Below, piece after piece: positions 1 to 8,822 of a stretch of 10,000 nucleotides of DNA. Under the pieces are notes generated by a model. The model did no database searches and was not told where the DNA came from. It saw nothing but the letters and a program-made list of their open reading frames with translations. The translations under genes and the position numbers were made by a program. The stretch lies in NCBI RefSeq assembly GCF_042767895.1, contig NC_091573.1, forward strand, positions 32,496,010 through 32,506,009, read 5' to 3'. This stretch comes from Penaeus vannamei (lineage: Eukaryota; Arthropoda; Malacostraca; Decapoda; Penaeidae). The first letter of the stretch is position 1, and each line of letters starts with the position of its first letter.

Positions 1-120
1 ATGCATGTATACATACATACATAAGTAAATACATTCATACATACATACATAAGTAAATACATTCATACATACATACATACATGCATGCATACATACATAA
101 ATAAATACTTACATACATAT
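1..120. repeat. CATA tetranucleotide microsatellite with longer internal period
   Basis: The stretch is mostly CATA/ACAT units with interruptions. The interruption AAGTAAATAC recurs at 23-32 and 51-60, which gives a 28-base higher-order period over the four-base one. The repeat is cut by the window start. The open frame on the minus strand here (Cys/Val/Met/Tyr-rich) is a by-product of the repeat. Confidence 0.9.
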
Positions 121-176
121 TTACACACATAATCACACACACACACACACTCACGCACACACACACAAACACATAT
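121..176. repeat. CA dinucleotide microsatellite, interrupted
   Basis: Alternating CA runs with a few T, G and A interruptions follow directly on the CATA repeat. Such compound CATA-CA arrays typically grow out of one another by slippage. Confidence 0.85.
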
Positions 177-189
177 TTGCACATACGAA

Positions 190-790
190 TGCCTATGTTA
201 CTCAGCCTTACCTGTGCGTAACCAAGTTCCATTTACCTGTCCCAGTAATTCCACTCACCTGGCCTTAATCGAGCTCAAATTACCTGTACCTGTGAGTCCC
301 GCTTACCTGTACTTACAAAAGTTCCCATTACCTGTTTATGACTAATATCATTTACCCCGTGATTATGTTAGTTTCATTTACATGTGCTTTTAATAGCTTA
401 CAAATACATATACGATTTATTTCTGTTTATTTTTATGTATTAAAGTTCCATTCACCTGTAACTAATATTAATTATGTTTATTTATGTTTATTTCAGTCAT
501 GTTTGTATGTGTTTATACCAGTTCAGTTTATTTACAATCGTTCTGTTTACCTGTACATGCATGAATTCCGTTTACCTGCGTTTGTATAAATTCTGTTTAC
601 CTGTGTTTATGTTAATTCAGTTTATTTACGCTTACGCTAGCGTCTTATAATGTATATTTAATAGATCTATGTATATGTGCATATAATAGTTTACCTGTAA
701 ATATATAATTTTCGTTTAACTGATTATATGCAGGGTCCCCTTACCGGTGTTCATACGAGTTTTGTTTCATTGTGTTTATTCTTCCGATTA
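190..790. repeat. degenerate left part of the TTACCTGT satellite array
   Basis: The words TTACCTGT, TTCACCTGT, TTTATTTA and similar recur at irregular spacing, often preceded by GTT, ATT or TTCCG. These are diverged copies of the unit that becomes regular from about 790. Spacing varies and several copies have lost the CCTG core. The reading frame at 338-589 runs through it but has no protein-like features. I read this as the old eroded edge of the tandem array. No gene is supported. Confidence 0.7.
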
Positions 791-1912
791 TATGTGCTAA
801 TTTCGTTTACCTGTGGTATATCAATTCCGATTACCTGTGCTATATTAATTCCGATTACCTGTGCTATACTAATTCCGTTTATCTGTGTTATAGTATTTTC
901 GTTTACCTGTATATATGATTCCCGTTTACCTGATCTATATTAATTCCGATTACCTGTGTTGTATTTATTCCGTTTACCTGTGCTATATTAATTCTGATTA
1001 CCTGTACTAATTTCGTTTACCTATGTTATATTCATTCCGTTTACCTGTGCTATATTGATTCCGATTAACTGCTATATTTATCCCGTTTACCTGTGCTATA
1101 CTAGTTTCGTTCACCTGTGCTATATTAATTCCGATTACCTGTGCTATAGTAATTCCGTTTATTTGTGTTATATTAATTCCGTTTACCTGTGCTATATCAA
1201 TCCCGATTACCTGTGCTGCATTAATTCCGTTTACCTGTGCTATACTAATTCCGTTTATTTGTGTTATATTAATTCCGATTACCTGTGCTATACTAATTCC
1301 GATTACCTATGCTATATTTATTCCGTTTACCTGTGCTATACTAATTCCGTTTACCTGTGTTATATTAATTCCGTTTACCTGTGCTATATCAATCCCGATT
1401 ACCTGTGCTGCATTAATTCCGTTTACCTGTGCTATACTAATTCCGTTTATTTGTGTTATATTAATTCCGATTACCTGTGCTATACTAATTCCGTTTACCT
1501 GTGTTATATTTATCCCGTTTACCTGTGCTATATCAATTCCGTTTACATGTGCTATACTAATTCCGTTTACCTGTGCTATATTACTTCCGTTTACCTGTGC
1601 TATACGAATTCCGTTTACCTGTGTTATAATATTTTCGTTTACCTGTGCTATATCAATTCCGTTTACCTGTGCTATACTAATTCCGATTACCTGTGCTATG
1701 TTTATCCCATTTACCTGTGCTAAACTAATTCCGTTTACCTGTATTATAATATTTTCGTTTACCTGTGTATATCAATTCCGTTTACCTGTGAAATACTAAT
1801 TCCGTTTACCTGTGCTATATTTATCCCGTTTACCTGTGCTGCATTAATTCCGTTTACCTGTATTATAGTATTTTCGTTTACCTGTGTATATATGATTCCC
1901 GTTTACCAGCGT
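791..1912. repeat. 24-base satellite-like tandem array
   Basis: A 24-base unit, roughly TTAATTCCGTTTACCTG followed by TGCTATA, repeats about 45 times with point variation (CCGATT for CCGTTT, TATTTG for TACCTG, TATCAATCCC for TATTAATTCC). I counted about 46 exact TTACCTG words from 208 to 1905 including the degenerate left part. Because 24 is divisible by three and one frame of the unit lacks a stop, a long frame encoding an eight-residue repeat (INSVYLCY-like) is open from 1055 to 1723. It starts at TTG, has no flanking gene signals and is best read as an artefact. The array ends at about 1912 in a short GATA-like patch. Confidence 0.92.
1141..1524. repeat. 192-base higher-order duplication inside the 24-base array
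   Basis: A run of variant units (TATCAATCCCG, then TGCTGCATTAATTCC, then CCGTTTATTTGTG) appears in the same order at about 1191-1265 and again at about 1383-1457. The offset is exactly 192 bases, or eight 24-base units. Blocks 1141-1332 and 1333-1524 match with a few substitutions, mostly at the edges. This is typical of unequal exchange within a satellite. Confidence 0.8.
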
Positions 1913-2097
1913 TCATTCTAGATAGATAAATAGATAATTTCATTACTTCAAAACCGCCGGAATTCCCGATATTAATAAAAGGTTTTAAAATGTAGAAACA
2001 AACCCTTCAAAAGGCGTTTTTAATTCTTGTAGAAATTAAGGCGATAAGTCATAATTTTGGCTTGTATCAAAAGGGCGTCTATTTTTTAATTTTCACG
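1913..2097. other. AT-rich unique spacer
   Basis: No gene or strong repeat is visible apart from a short GATA-like patch at about 1920-1937. Confidence 0.6.
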
Positions 2098-2300
2098 CTA
2101 TGCAGTCTGAAAAAAAGAAAAAGGAAAAAAAAAGAAGAAAAGAGAATGGTGATGATAATCCTAAAATGAGACATATAGGATGGACAGTAAATGTTTCATA
2201 TCTACCTCTGATTATTCTCTCTATGCATTCTAAAAGAAAAGGAAAAAGAAGAAAAAAGGAAAGAGAAGAAGAGAAGAAAAAATGATGATGATAATGATGA
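2098..2300. repeat. A/G-rich low-complexity pair, imperfect direct repeat
   Basis: Two similar segments start CTATGCAGTCTGAAAA at about 2098 and CTATGCATTCTAAAAG at about 2220. Each continues into A/G-rich sequence and then GATGATAAT words. The pair looks like an old duplication with an offset of about 122 bases, blurred by slippage of the purine tract. Frames on both strands (Lys/Arg-rich, or Phe/Leu/Ser-rich on the other strand) are composition artefacts. Confidence 0.6.
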
Positions 2301-2462
2301 TAACCATAAGACAAGACGACAAAAGGATCGTGGAAAATTATTTAATTGTAATACACAATTCCAAAATGCAAGATATGTCATTACTTTATCGAAATCACGT
2401 GATTTTGATGAAGATTTTCGTAAAGGAAGAGTGACTCTGAGACGAATTAAAGATAAATGAAA
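2301..2462. other. unique spacer with a CACGTG palindrome
   Basis: No coding sequence is seen. A perfect 14-base palindrome, AAATCACGTGATTT, occupies 2392-2405, centred on a CACGTG E-box. A weaker inverted repeat AATTGT/ACAATT lies at about 2344-2360. Confidence 0.55.
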
Positions 2463-2744
2463 GATAAAATGAGTAAATAGAATAATGACGATGATAAAGA
2501 GAATAATAATGATAATGATAGTGGTAATGATGATAATGAAAATAACAATAATAATGACTGTGATGATGGGGATAAAGATGAAAATATGATCATGAAATTA
2601 ATAGTAATGTTAGTTTAATATAAGTATAAGTAATAAATCATTGATGATAATGATTAAAATGATAATGATAACTATAACAATAAAAGCAATAATAATGACA
2701 ACATATGGACAACAATAATGCTAATGATAAGATTAAGAAAACAA
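2463..2744. repeat. GAT/AAT-rich dispersed element, copy 1
   Basis: The segment begins GATAAAATGAGTAAA and ends near TTAAGAAAACAA. It consists of GAT, AAT and AAC triplets with some unique words. The same start, the same end and several internal blocks recur in the same order at 4305-4692. One block of 25 identical bases lies at 2592-2616 here and at 4527-4551 there. The ATG at 2469 is followed by two codons and then a stop, so the frame open in copy 2 is closed here. Confidence 0.8.
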
Positions 2745-2870
2745 CAAGGACAATAATAGTAATAATAGCTATAATAATAATGATGAAGACGATGATCCGT
2801 TATATATATATTCAAAGTAACAAAAAAAAAAATAATAATAATAAGTAAAAGAAAAAAAAATGAAAAATAA
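2745..2870. repeat. AAT/ATA and poly-A low-complexity tail
   Basis: AATAAT and ATAATAATAATGATGA runs, a short TATATATATA, then a poly-A stretch with AATAATAATAATAAG. This continues the low-complexity block on the right of copy 1. The minus-strand Tyr/Leu/Phe-rich frame is an artefact. Confidence 0.7.
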
Positions 2871-2984
2871 AATAAATACAAAGGACAAACTGTCTAGTGC
2901 AACAAAGGGCCATTATATAAAGGTAAAATGAACTCCACATAGTTATGTATACTCTGTAACTTAACATATCATCTTTAAGAGAAA

Positions 2985-3130
2985 GAGAGGAAAAAAGAAG
3001 AACAGCAACAAGAACAAGAACAAGAACACGAAAGATGAAGAAGATAAAGAAGAGAAAGAAGAAGAAGAAGAAGAAGATAAAGAAGAAGAAGAAGAAGATA
3101 AAGAAGAAGAAGAAGATGAAAAAGATGAAA
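2985..3130. repeat. GAA/AAG trinucleotide-rich purine tract
   Basis: Nearly pure A/G: AACAAGAACAAG words, then GAAGAAGAAGAAGATAAAGAAG repeats of roughly 18-21 bases. About 115 bases of unique AT-rich DNA (2871-2984) precede it with no visible gene. The minus-strand poly-Phe frame over it is an artefact. Confidence 0.85.
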
Positions 3131-3201
3131 TTAGTTGGTTTCATAAACTGGCTGGTATTCCTAAATGTTTATCTTATTGGCCATTAGCCTCTCCTTTCTT
3201 T

Positions 3202-3343
<142 letters not shown>

Positions 3344-3373
3344 TATATCTTGCTGTGTAATATTCATACCTTT

Positions 3374-3419
3374 AAGAGAGAGAGAGAGAGTGAGAGAGAG
3401 AGAGAGAAGAGAAGAAGAA

Positions 3420-3457
<38 letters not shown>

Positions 3458-3469
3458 TAGAAAGAGAGA

Positions 3470-3530
<61 letters not shown>
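3374..3530. repeat. long GA dinucleotide tract
   Basis: About 157 bases of GA with a few GAAGAAG and GATAG interruptions, followed by a G-rich end (GGTGGAGGGGGTGG, 3531-3544) and A/G-rich sequence to about 3583. It is complementary to the TC tract upstream. Frames encoding RERERE or SLSLSL on either strand here are artefacts. Confidence 0.95.
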
Positions 3531-3533
<3 letters not shown>

Positions 3534-3583
3534 GGAGGGGGTGGTGAGGAAGAAAACAAGAGAGAGAGAAAGAGAAAAAAACG

Positions 3584-3648
3584 AGACAGATAGATAGATA
3601 GACAGACAGACATATAGATAGATAGAGAGATAGATAGATAGAGAGACA
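3584..3648. repeat. GATA/GACA tetranucleotide repeat
   Basis: GATA units interleaved with GACA and GAGA units follow directly on the GA tract, making a compound microsatellite. Confidence 0.9.
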
Positions 3649-4304
3649 TTGCAAAGATTTTGAAGATTCCTTACATATTAGCAATCCATATATAGAAACA
3701 GCCAATGACAGCTAGTGACTGACAAAAAAAAGTTACTCAATATGTCATGCATTGTATAGATTATGAACTTTGCTTATTGCACCAGAACGCATAGCAAGAC
3801 TTGAAATATTAATACGAACCTAAAATTGCCTTGAATCAGTTACCCAACTTACCACTTTGTTATATTTTACTTTCAATCATGTTAAGCTGTATCACTGTGT
3901 TAAATAATATTGGTTATGGTATATATAATAGTGAATCATATTATTTACAATTTCAAGTCTCTAACATAGTGAGTCTTTTGGTTATGGTATATAAGATAGT
4001 AAGTTATTTACAAAATTTAGTCTCGAACATAGTGAGTCTTTTTTCTTAATATAATCATCAATTAACTTATATTTCTTAATCACTAACACATCATACTTAG
4101 ACATTTTACAACTGCATGCAATCTTAATGCTGCTTATAAATAATGATAAAAGAGTAATTGTCCCTTAATTCTATTCTGTTGCCAATTATATTAATCTATC
4201 ATTCTGTCTGTTAATTGTTTAGGAGAAAAACAGATACATATATTACTCTACAGATTAAATATTTAAAGGAGAACTTCCGCCAGCCTTTTCCATGAACCTG
4301 TGTT
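3649..4304. other. AT-rich unique spacer
   Basis: No exon with convincing splice sites, start and codon use is visible. The frame at 3831-4049 lies within a tandem duplication and starts at a non-ATG codon. The only structure seen is the 68-base duplication listed separately. Confidence 0.6.
3910..4042. repeat. 68-base tandem duplication
   Basis: The word TTGGTTATGGTATATA starts at 3910 and again at 3978, and each copy ends with AACATAGTGAGTCTTTT. Copy 2 (3978-4042) has small deletions and several substitutions in the middle (ATTATTTACAA against GTTATTTACAA). It is non-coding as far as can be seen. Confidence 0.85.
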
Positions 4305-4692
4305 GATAAAATGAGTAAACAGAATAATGATGATGATAATGAGAATAATAATGATGATGATAATGAGAATAATAATGATGATGATAATGAGAATAATAGT
4401 GATGATGATAATGAGAATAATAATAATGATGATAATGAGAATAATAATGATAATGGCAGTGGTATTGATGATAATGAAAATGATAATAATAACTACAATA
4501 GTGATGATAATGATAAAAGTATGATAATGAAATTAATAGTAATGTTAGTTTTGATATAGTAAAACTAATAAAAGTTATAATAACAACATTGATGATAATA
4601 ATAAAAATGATAGTGATGATTATAACAATAAAAGCAATAACAATGACAACATATTGGTAATAACAATGATAATCATAAAATTAAGAAAACAA
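4305..4692. repeat. GAT/AAT-rich dispersed element, copy 2
   Basis: This is the second copy of the element at 2463-2744, longer because of an internal minisatellite. It begins GATAAAATGAGTAAAC and ends TTAAGAAAACAA. The ATG at 4311 opens a frame to 4559 whose product is first Asn/Asp/Glu repeats and then a short hydrophobic tail. Copy 1 carries a stop three codons after the same ATG and no splice or promoter signals are evident, so I do not call a gene. Confidence 0.8.
4326..4445. repeat. 24-base GAT/AAT minisatellite, five units
   Basis: Five consecutive 24-base units built from AATGATGATGATAATGAG plus AATAAT, with single-base changes in units 4 and 5. In frame they read as the eight-residue repeat NDDDNENN. 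Copy 1 of the host element lacks the array, so the expansion happened after the two copies separated, or was lost from copy 1. Confidence 0.88.
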
Positions 4693-4945
4693 AACATCTT
4701 TTAGAGAGAAACTCGACCACAGCAACAAGCTTTCCTTCTAAGAGACACAACCGGATAAAACAATACAAAATCATTCACAGTTTCACCAGAGTGATATTTT
4801 TAAAGGTGTCGATATCAAATCAACGGTGAAAAGCCATGCATGGGGTGTATACTGTACAGGCACTTTCACCGTCATGCAACAGTGCCTCCTAGTGCATGGG
4901 AGACAGGGAGTGCAATCATGACCGTTGGGATTTACTCGAGGAACC
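4693..4945. other. unique spacer with short inverted repeats
   Basis: No coding sequence is seen. ACGGTGAAA at 4823-4831 pairs with TTTCACCGT at 4864-4872, and GGCACT (4859-4864) pairs with AGTGCC (4881-4886). These could form small, mutually exclusive hairpins. No transposon ends or target-site duplications were recognised. Confidence 0.5.
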
Positions 4946-5380
<435 letters not shown>

Positions 5381-5385
5381 CAAAC

Positions 5386-5650
5386 CTTTTCTGTTTAAGA
5401 GCTGGGTTAACATCCATTTGGTAAGTATATTACGAAACATTCACGTATAATCCCTCCATCAATTAAGCCATTTAAGTTCTTTCTTTTTTTTGATATTCCA
5501 GTGATTTTCAACAATGAACAATAACTTCACGTTCGCTTTATCTATGAACTCGTGTATAAAGTCAACGATTTTTCTGTCGTTCTGAACCACGGTTATTAAC
5601 TTCGATTTCGTTATTCAGTAAATGATTCCGTCGATTTCAGGGTCACACGA
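5386..5650. other. unique spacer upstream of the gene
   Basis: Moderately AT-rich with no repeat. It holds a strong 5' splice-site match, TTG/GTAAGTAT, at 5421, and pyrimidine-AG words at about 5493-5502 and 5634-5639. These could belong to an untranslated first exon of the gene at 6075, but a separate TATA/initiator pair just upstream of that gene makes this unnecessary. Confidence 0.45.
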
Positions 5651-5767
5651 TTACACAGACACGCACAAACGCGCACACACATGCATACACACACACACAT
5701 GCATACAAACATACATGGATACATACACACATGCACACGCACACCCACATATGCATACACACACACG

Positions 5768-5845
<78 letters not shown>

Positions 5846-5866
5846 CATACACACACACATATATAC
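5651..5866. repeat. CA dinucleotide microsatellite with CATA interruptions
   Basis: About 215 bases of alternating CA with CATACA, CATGCA and CGCACA interruptions; the pure core is about 5770-5840. It lies only about 120 bases upstream of the predicted TATA box. Long CA tracts can adopt Z-DNA and vary in length between individuals, so it could affect the promoter, though nothing shows that here. The Cys/Val- and His/Thr-rich frames are artefacts. Confidence 0.93.
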
Positions 5867-5964
5867 ATATAGATAGGGAGACAGAAATATATCTATGAGT
5901 GTGTGTATGGGTGTGAATTTAGATATATAGATATGATATATACAGACAGATAGATAGATAGATA
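5867..5964. repeat. ATATAGATAG-type degenerate patch ending in four GATA units
   Basis: Degenerate GATA/ATATA sequence with a short GT-rich patch at about 5897-5913. It ends with four perfect GATA units at 5949-5964, 18 bases upstream of the TATA box. Confidence 0.75.
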
Positions 5965-5982
5965 TGTCGCTAGTCATTCACA

Positions 5983-6016
5983 TATAAAACAACTTTTCTC
6001 TTTCCCAACTTCATTC
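5983..6016 (+). promoter_or_regulatory. core promoter: TATA box plus arthropod initiator
   Basis: TATAAAA occupies 5983-5989 and TCATTC occupies 6011-6016. The second matches the arthropod initiator consensus TCAKTY, with its A (+1) at 6013, which puts the first T of the TATA box at -30, the expected spacing. Transcription from 6013 would give a 62-base 5' untranslated region before the ATG at 6075. A weaker initiator-like TCAGTG at 6042-6047 has no TATA box at the right distance. Confidence 0.7.
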
Positions 6017-6074
6017 CCATTCTGTAATTCCCGTATCCGTTTCAGTGTCAGCCAAAACAATAATAAAAAAAAAT

Positions 6075-6200
6075 ATGTTCGTACCTGTGCTACTAAGTGT
6101 GCTGGCTCTGGCTTCGGCGTCGGCTGACCATGGCTACGGCCCGCCCCCTTGTTACCCGAAGACACACTATGTAACAAATTATCAAACTAAAATACATGAG
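6075..6200 (+). CDS. exon 1 of a secreted Tyr/Thr-repeat protein (residues 1-42)
   Basis: The ATG at 6075 has an A at -3 and lies in an A-rich leader, a typical arthropod start context. Residues 1-17 (MFVPVLLSVLALASASA) form a classic signal peptide: hydrophobic core, then small residues, with likely cleavage after Ala17 (ASA/DH). The mature chain starts DHGYGPPPCYPK, with Cys26 as the only cysteine in this exon, and the first repeat-like words HYVTNYQT follow at 31-38. The exon ends in phase 0 at ATACATGAG before GTAAGG. The upstream in-frame GTG at 6045 is not a likely start because it would bury the signal peptide. Product: a secreted protein of 188 residues before processing, about 171 after. 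The family is not recognised. Confidence 0.85.
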
Positions 6201-6289
6201 GTAAGGTGTCTTTGTTATTTTCTTTGTTATTTGTTTTGTCTTATTTTGTTTCTTTGTATCTCATTATACTTTGTATCTCATTATATTCC

Positions 6290-7760
6290 TATTATATTCT
6301 TAATATTTAAGAATATAGAACTGATATAATCATGAAATTGATTCTTTCGTAATATTTGGATATAACTACTCGTTTTTATTTAGATTTTATTTTGTTTTGT
6401 TTGTTTCTTAATATCTCTAGGGCATTCTGACAGGTTCCCATTATACTCTTAATATCTAAGAACATAGAATTGATATAATTATGAAATTGATTATTTCGTA
6501 ATGTCCTTTGGATGTACTTTTTTTCTTATCTTTTTTTAGACTTTTTAGCTTTTTTGTTTCTATGTATATCTAGGGCATTCTGATAGGTTCTCATTATACC
6601 CTTAATATCTAAGAATATAGAAATGATATGATTATTAAATTGATTCTTTCGTAATTTGGATGTAACTACACATTTTTTTTCTTTTTTAAAAATTTTGTTT
6701 TGTTTTGTTTTGTTTCTATGTATATATGGGTCATTCTGATAGGTTTCATTATATTTTTAGTATATAACAATATAGCTCTGATATAATTATGAAATTGATT
6801 CTTTCGTAATGTCTTTTGGATGTAACTCCAAGTCTTTTTCTTTGATTTTTATTTATTCATTATTAGTTTTAGCTATTTTAGTTTTTTGTTGTTGTTGTTT
6901 CTATGTATATCTGGACATTCTGATAAGTTCCATTAATTTCTTAGTATATAACAATATAGCTCTGATGAAATTATGAAATTGATTCTTTCGTAATGTTATT
7001 TAGATGTAACTACACACACATTTTTTTTTTTAGTCTTCTACTCGTTTTTATTTAGATTTTATTTTGTTTTGTTTGTTTCTTAATATCTCTAGGGCATTCT
7101 GACAGGTTCCCATTATACTCTTAATATTTAAGAACATAGAATTGATATAATTATGAAATTGATTCTTTCGTAATGTCTTTTGGATGTACTTTTTTCTCTT
7201 TTTTCTCTTTTTTTTTGTCTTTTTAGCTTTTTTGTTTCTAGGTATATCTGGGACATTCTGATAGGTTCCCATTATACTCTTAATATCTAAGAATATAGAA
7301 TTGATATAATTATGAAATTGATTCTTTCGTAATTTGGATGTAACTACACATTTTTTTTCTTTTTCTTTTTTTTTAGCTTTTTTATTTTTTTTCTATGTAT
7401 ATATGGGGCATTCTGATAGGTTCCCATTATACTCTTAATATCTATTATAGAACTGATATAATTATGAAATTCATTCTTTCGTAATGTCATTTGGGTGTAA
7501 CTACACATTTTTTTTTTCTTATCTAGTTTTTTTGAGTTTTTTTGTATCTATGTATATCTGGGGCATTCTTGTAGGTTCCATTATATTCTTAGTATATAAC
7601 AATATAGCTCTGATATAATTATGAAATTGATTCTTTCGCAATGTAATGTGGATATAACTACTCGTTTTTTAAAACTTTTATATTTCTTAGTATTTCTAGG
7701 GGCATTCTCTTAATATTTAGCAATATAACTGATGACATTATGAAACATTCTATATAACTG
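6290..7760. repeat. intronic tandem repeat, ten units of about 156 bases
   Basis: The anchor word ATGAAATTGATT and close variants occurs at 6332, 6481, 6634, 6789, 6973, 7153, 7312, 7464, 7621 and, diverged, 7740. Each unit has a GGCATTCTGATAGGTTCC-like word, an ATTATACTCTTAATAT-like word, the anchor, TTCGTAATGT, GGATGTAACTAC and a variable T-rich stretch. Most length variation is in the T-rich part. Units 2-5 resemble units 6-9 in order, an offset of about 675 bases, so a four-unit block was duplicated. The small minus-strand frame at 7048-7272 lies across this and is not a gene. Confidence 0.9.
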
Positions 7761-8109
7761 CACGCTTAGACAATATAAGCATTTAATACCATTTGTAAAA
7801 ATATGTAAACCAAACCTGATTAAATTTATAAGACATCTGGTATCCGCCTCATAAATTTATTCTGTAACCCTGGAGAAGCGCAAATATATCTTTGAAATAA
7901 ACTATATTTTATATATATCATCCATGAATATTTCGCAATATACTTACCAAATGTATGTTAGTATATCTTTGGTATATTTGATATATCTGGTATTGGAAAC
8001 CCTTGATCTGTTGTATACGCAGTGGTGTTTTTGGATTCTAGGTCATTATCACAGTTGTTTAGATATATTTCTTTTTCTTTCAGTTTAATCAATGATTTTG
8101 TGTGAAAGT
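7761..8109. other. AT-rich unique intron segment
   Basis: No coding sequence or clear repeat beyond scattered TATATAT and GGTATATTTGATATATCTGG words. Nothing else can be supported here. Confidence 0.6.
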
Positions 8110-8822
8110 TGACTTATTTGTTTAATCTTTCTCTTCTTCTCCTTATTCTACTTCTACAACTTCTGCATCATTTTTTTCCCTCTTCCTCCTTCTACTTCTT
8201 CATTATTAACTTCCTCTTCTTCTTCCTCTTCCTCCTTCTCTTCTTCTCTTACTTCTTCTTCTTCTCCTTCCTCCTCCTCATCTTCTTCTCCTTCATCCTC
8301 CTCCTTTTCTTTTTCTATTACTTCTTCCTCTTCCTCCTCTTCTACTTTTTCTCCATTATCTCCTTTCTCTTCCTCCTCTCCTTCACCTTCTTCCTTCTCT
8401 TCATCTTCTTCTTCTCTTACTTCATCTTAACCTTCTTCTTCTCTTACTTCTTCCTCTTGTTCTAATTCTTCCTCTTGCTATACTTCTTCCTCTTCCTCCT
8501 CCTCTTCTTCTCTTACTTCTTCCTCTTGCTCTTCTTCTTCCTCTCCCTCCTCCTCTTCTTCTTCCTCTTGCTCTTCTTGTTCCTCTTCCTCCTCTTCTTC
8601 TTCATCTTGGTCTTCTTTTTCCTCTTGCTCTTCTTCTCTTACTTCTTCCTCTTCCTCCTCCTCTTCTTCTCCTTCATCCTCCTCCTCTTCTTCCTCTTAC
8701 TTCTTCTTCCCTTACTTCATCCTCCTCCTTTTTCTACTTCCCTTACTTCCTCCTCCTCCTCCTCTTCTTCTCCTCTTTTCCCTCCTCTTCTCTTACTTCT
8801 TCTTCCTCCTCTTCTTCTCCCC
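8110..8822 (+). repeat. about 700-base CTT/CCT pyrimidine tract at the 3' end of the intron
   Basis: Almost pure C/T on the + strand, built from CTTCTT, TTCCTCTTCC and CCTCCTCCT units with occasional TTACTTC, TTGCTC and CATC words. Purines become rarer towards the exon. It ends in CTTCTTCTCCCCCAG at the splice site, so a microsatellite serves as the polypyrimidine tract. Frames through it (Phe/Leu/Ser/Pro-rich) are composition artefacts, including the one fused in frame to exon 2. Confidence 0.93.

Noticed and set aside
1055..1723. 222-residue open frame with eight-residue repeats (INSVYLCY-like)
   Set aside because: The 24-base satellite unit has one stop-free frame, so the frame follows from the period. 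It begins at TTG and lacks a signal peptide, splice signals, promoter or conserved codon pattern.
1..1912. CRISPR-like or telomeric repeat
   Set aside because: The 24-base units are contiguous with no unique spacers, so it is not a CRISPR array. The arthropod TTAGG telomere motif is absent.
4311..4559. 82-residue Asn/Asp/Glu-repeat frame starting with a true ATG
   Set aside because: It lies in a GAT/AAT minisatellite. The homologous copy at 2469 has a stop three codons in. No promoter or poly(A) signal is linked to it.
5611..5977. His/Thr-rich and Cys/Val-rich frames
   Set aside because: Produced by CA/TG repeats; no coding signals.
6045..6074. Upstream in-frame start adding ten residues to the secreted protein
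   Set aside because: The codon is GTG, and it would place lysine-rich residues before the signal peptide; the ATG at 6075 gives a normal signal peptide.
8109..8465. Phe/Leu-rich possible membrane protein
   Set aside because: Translation of a C/T tract always gives Phe, Leu, Ser and Pro; it lies within the intron ahead of the acceptor.
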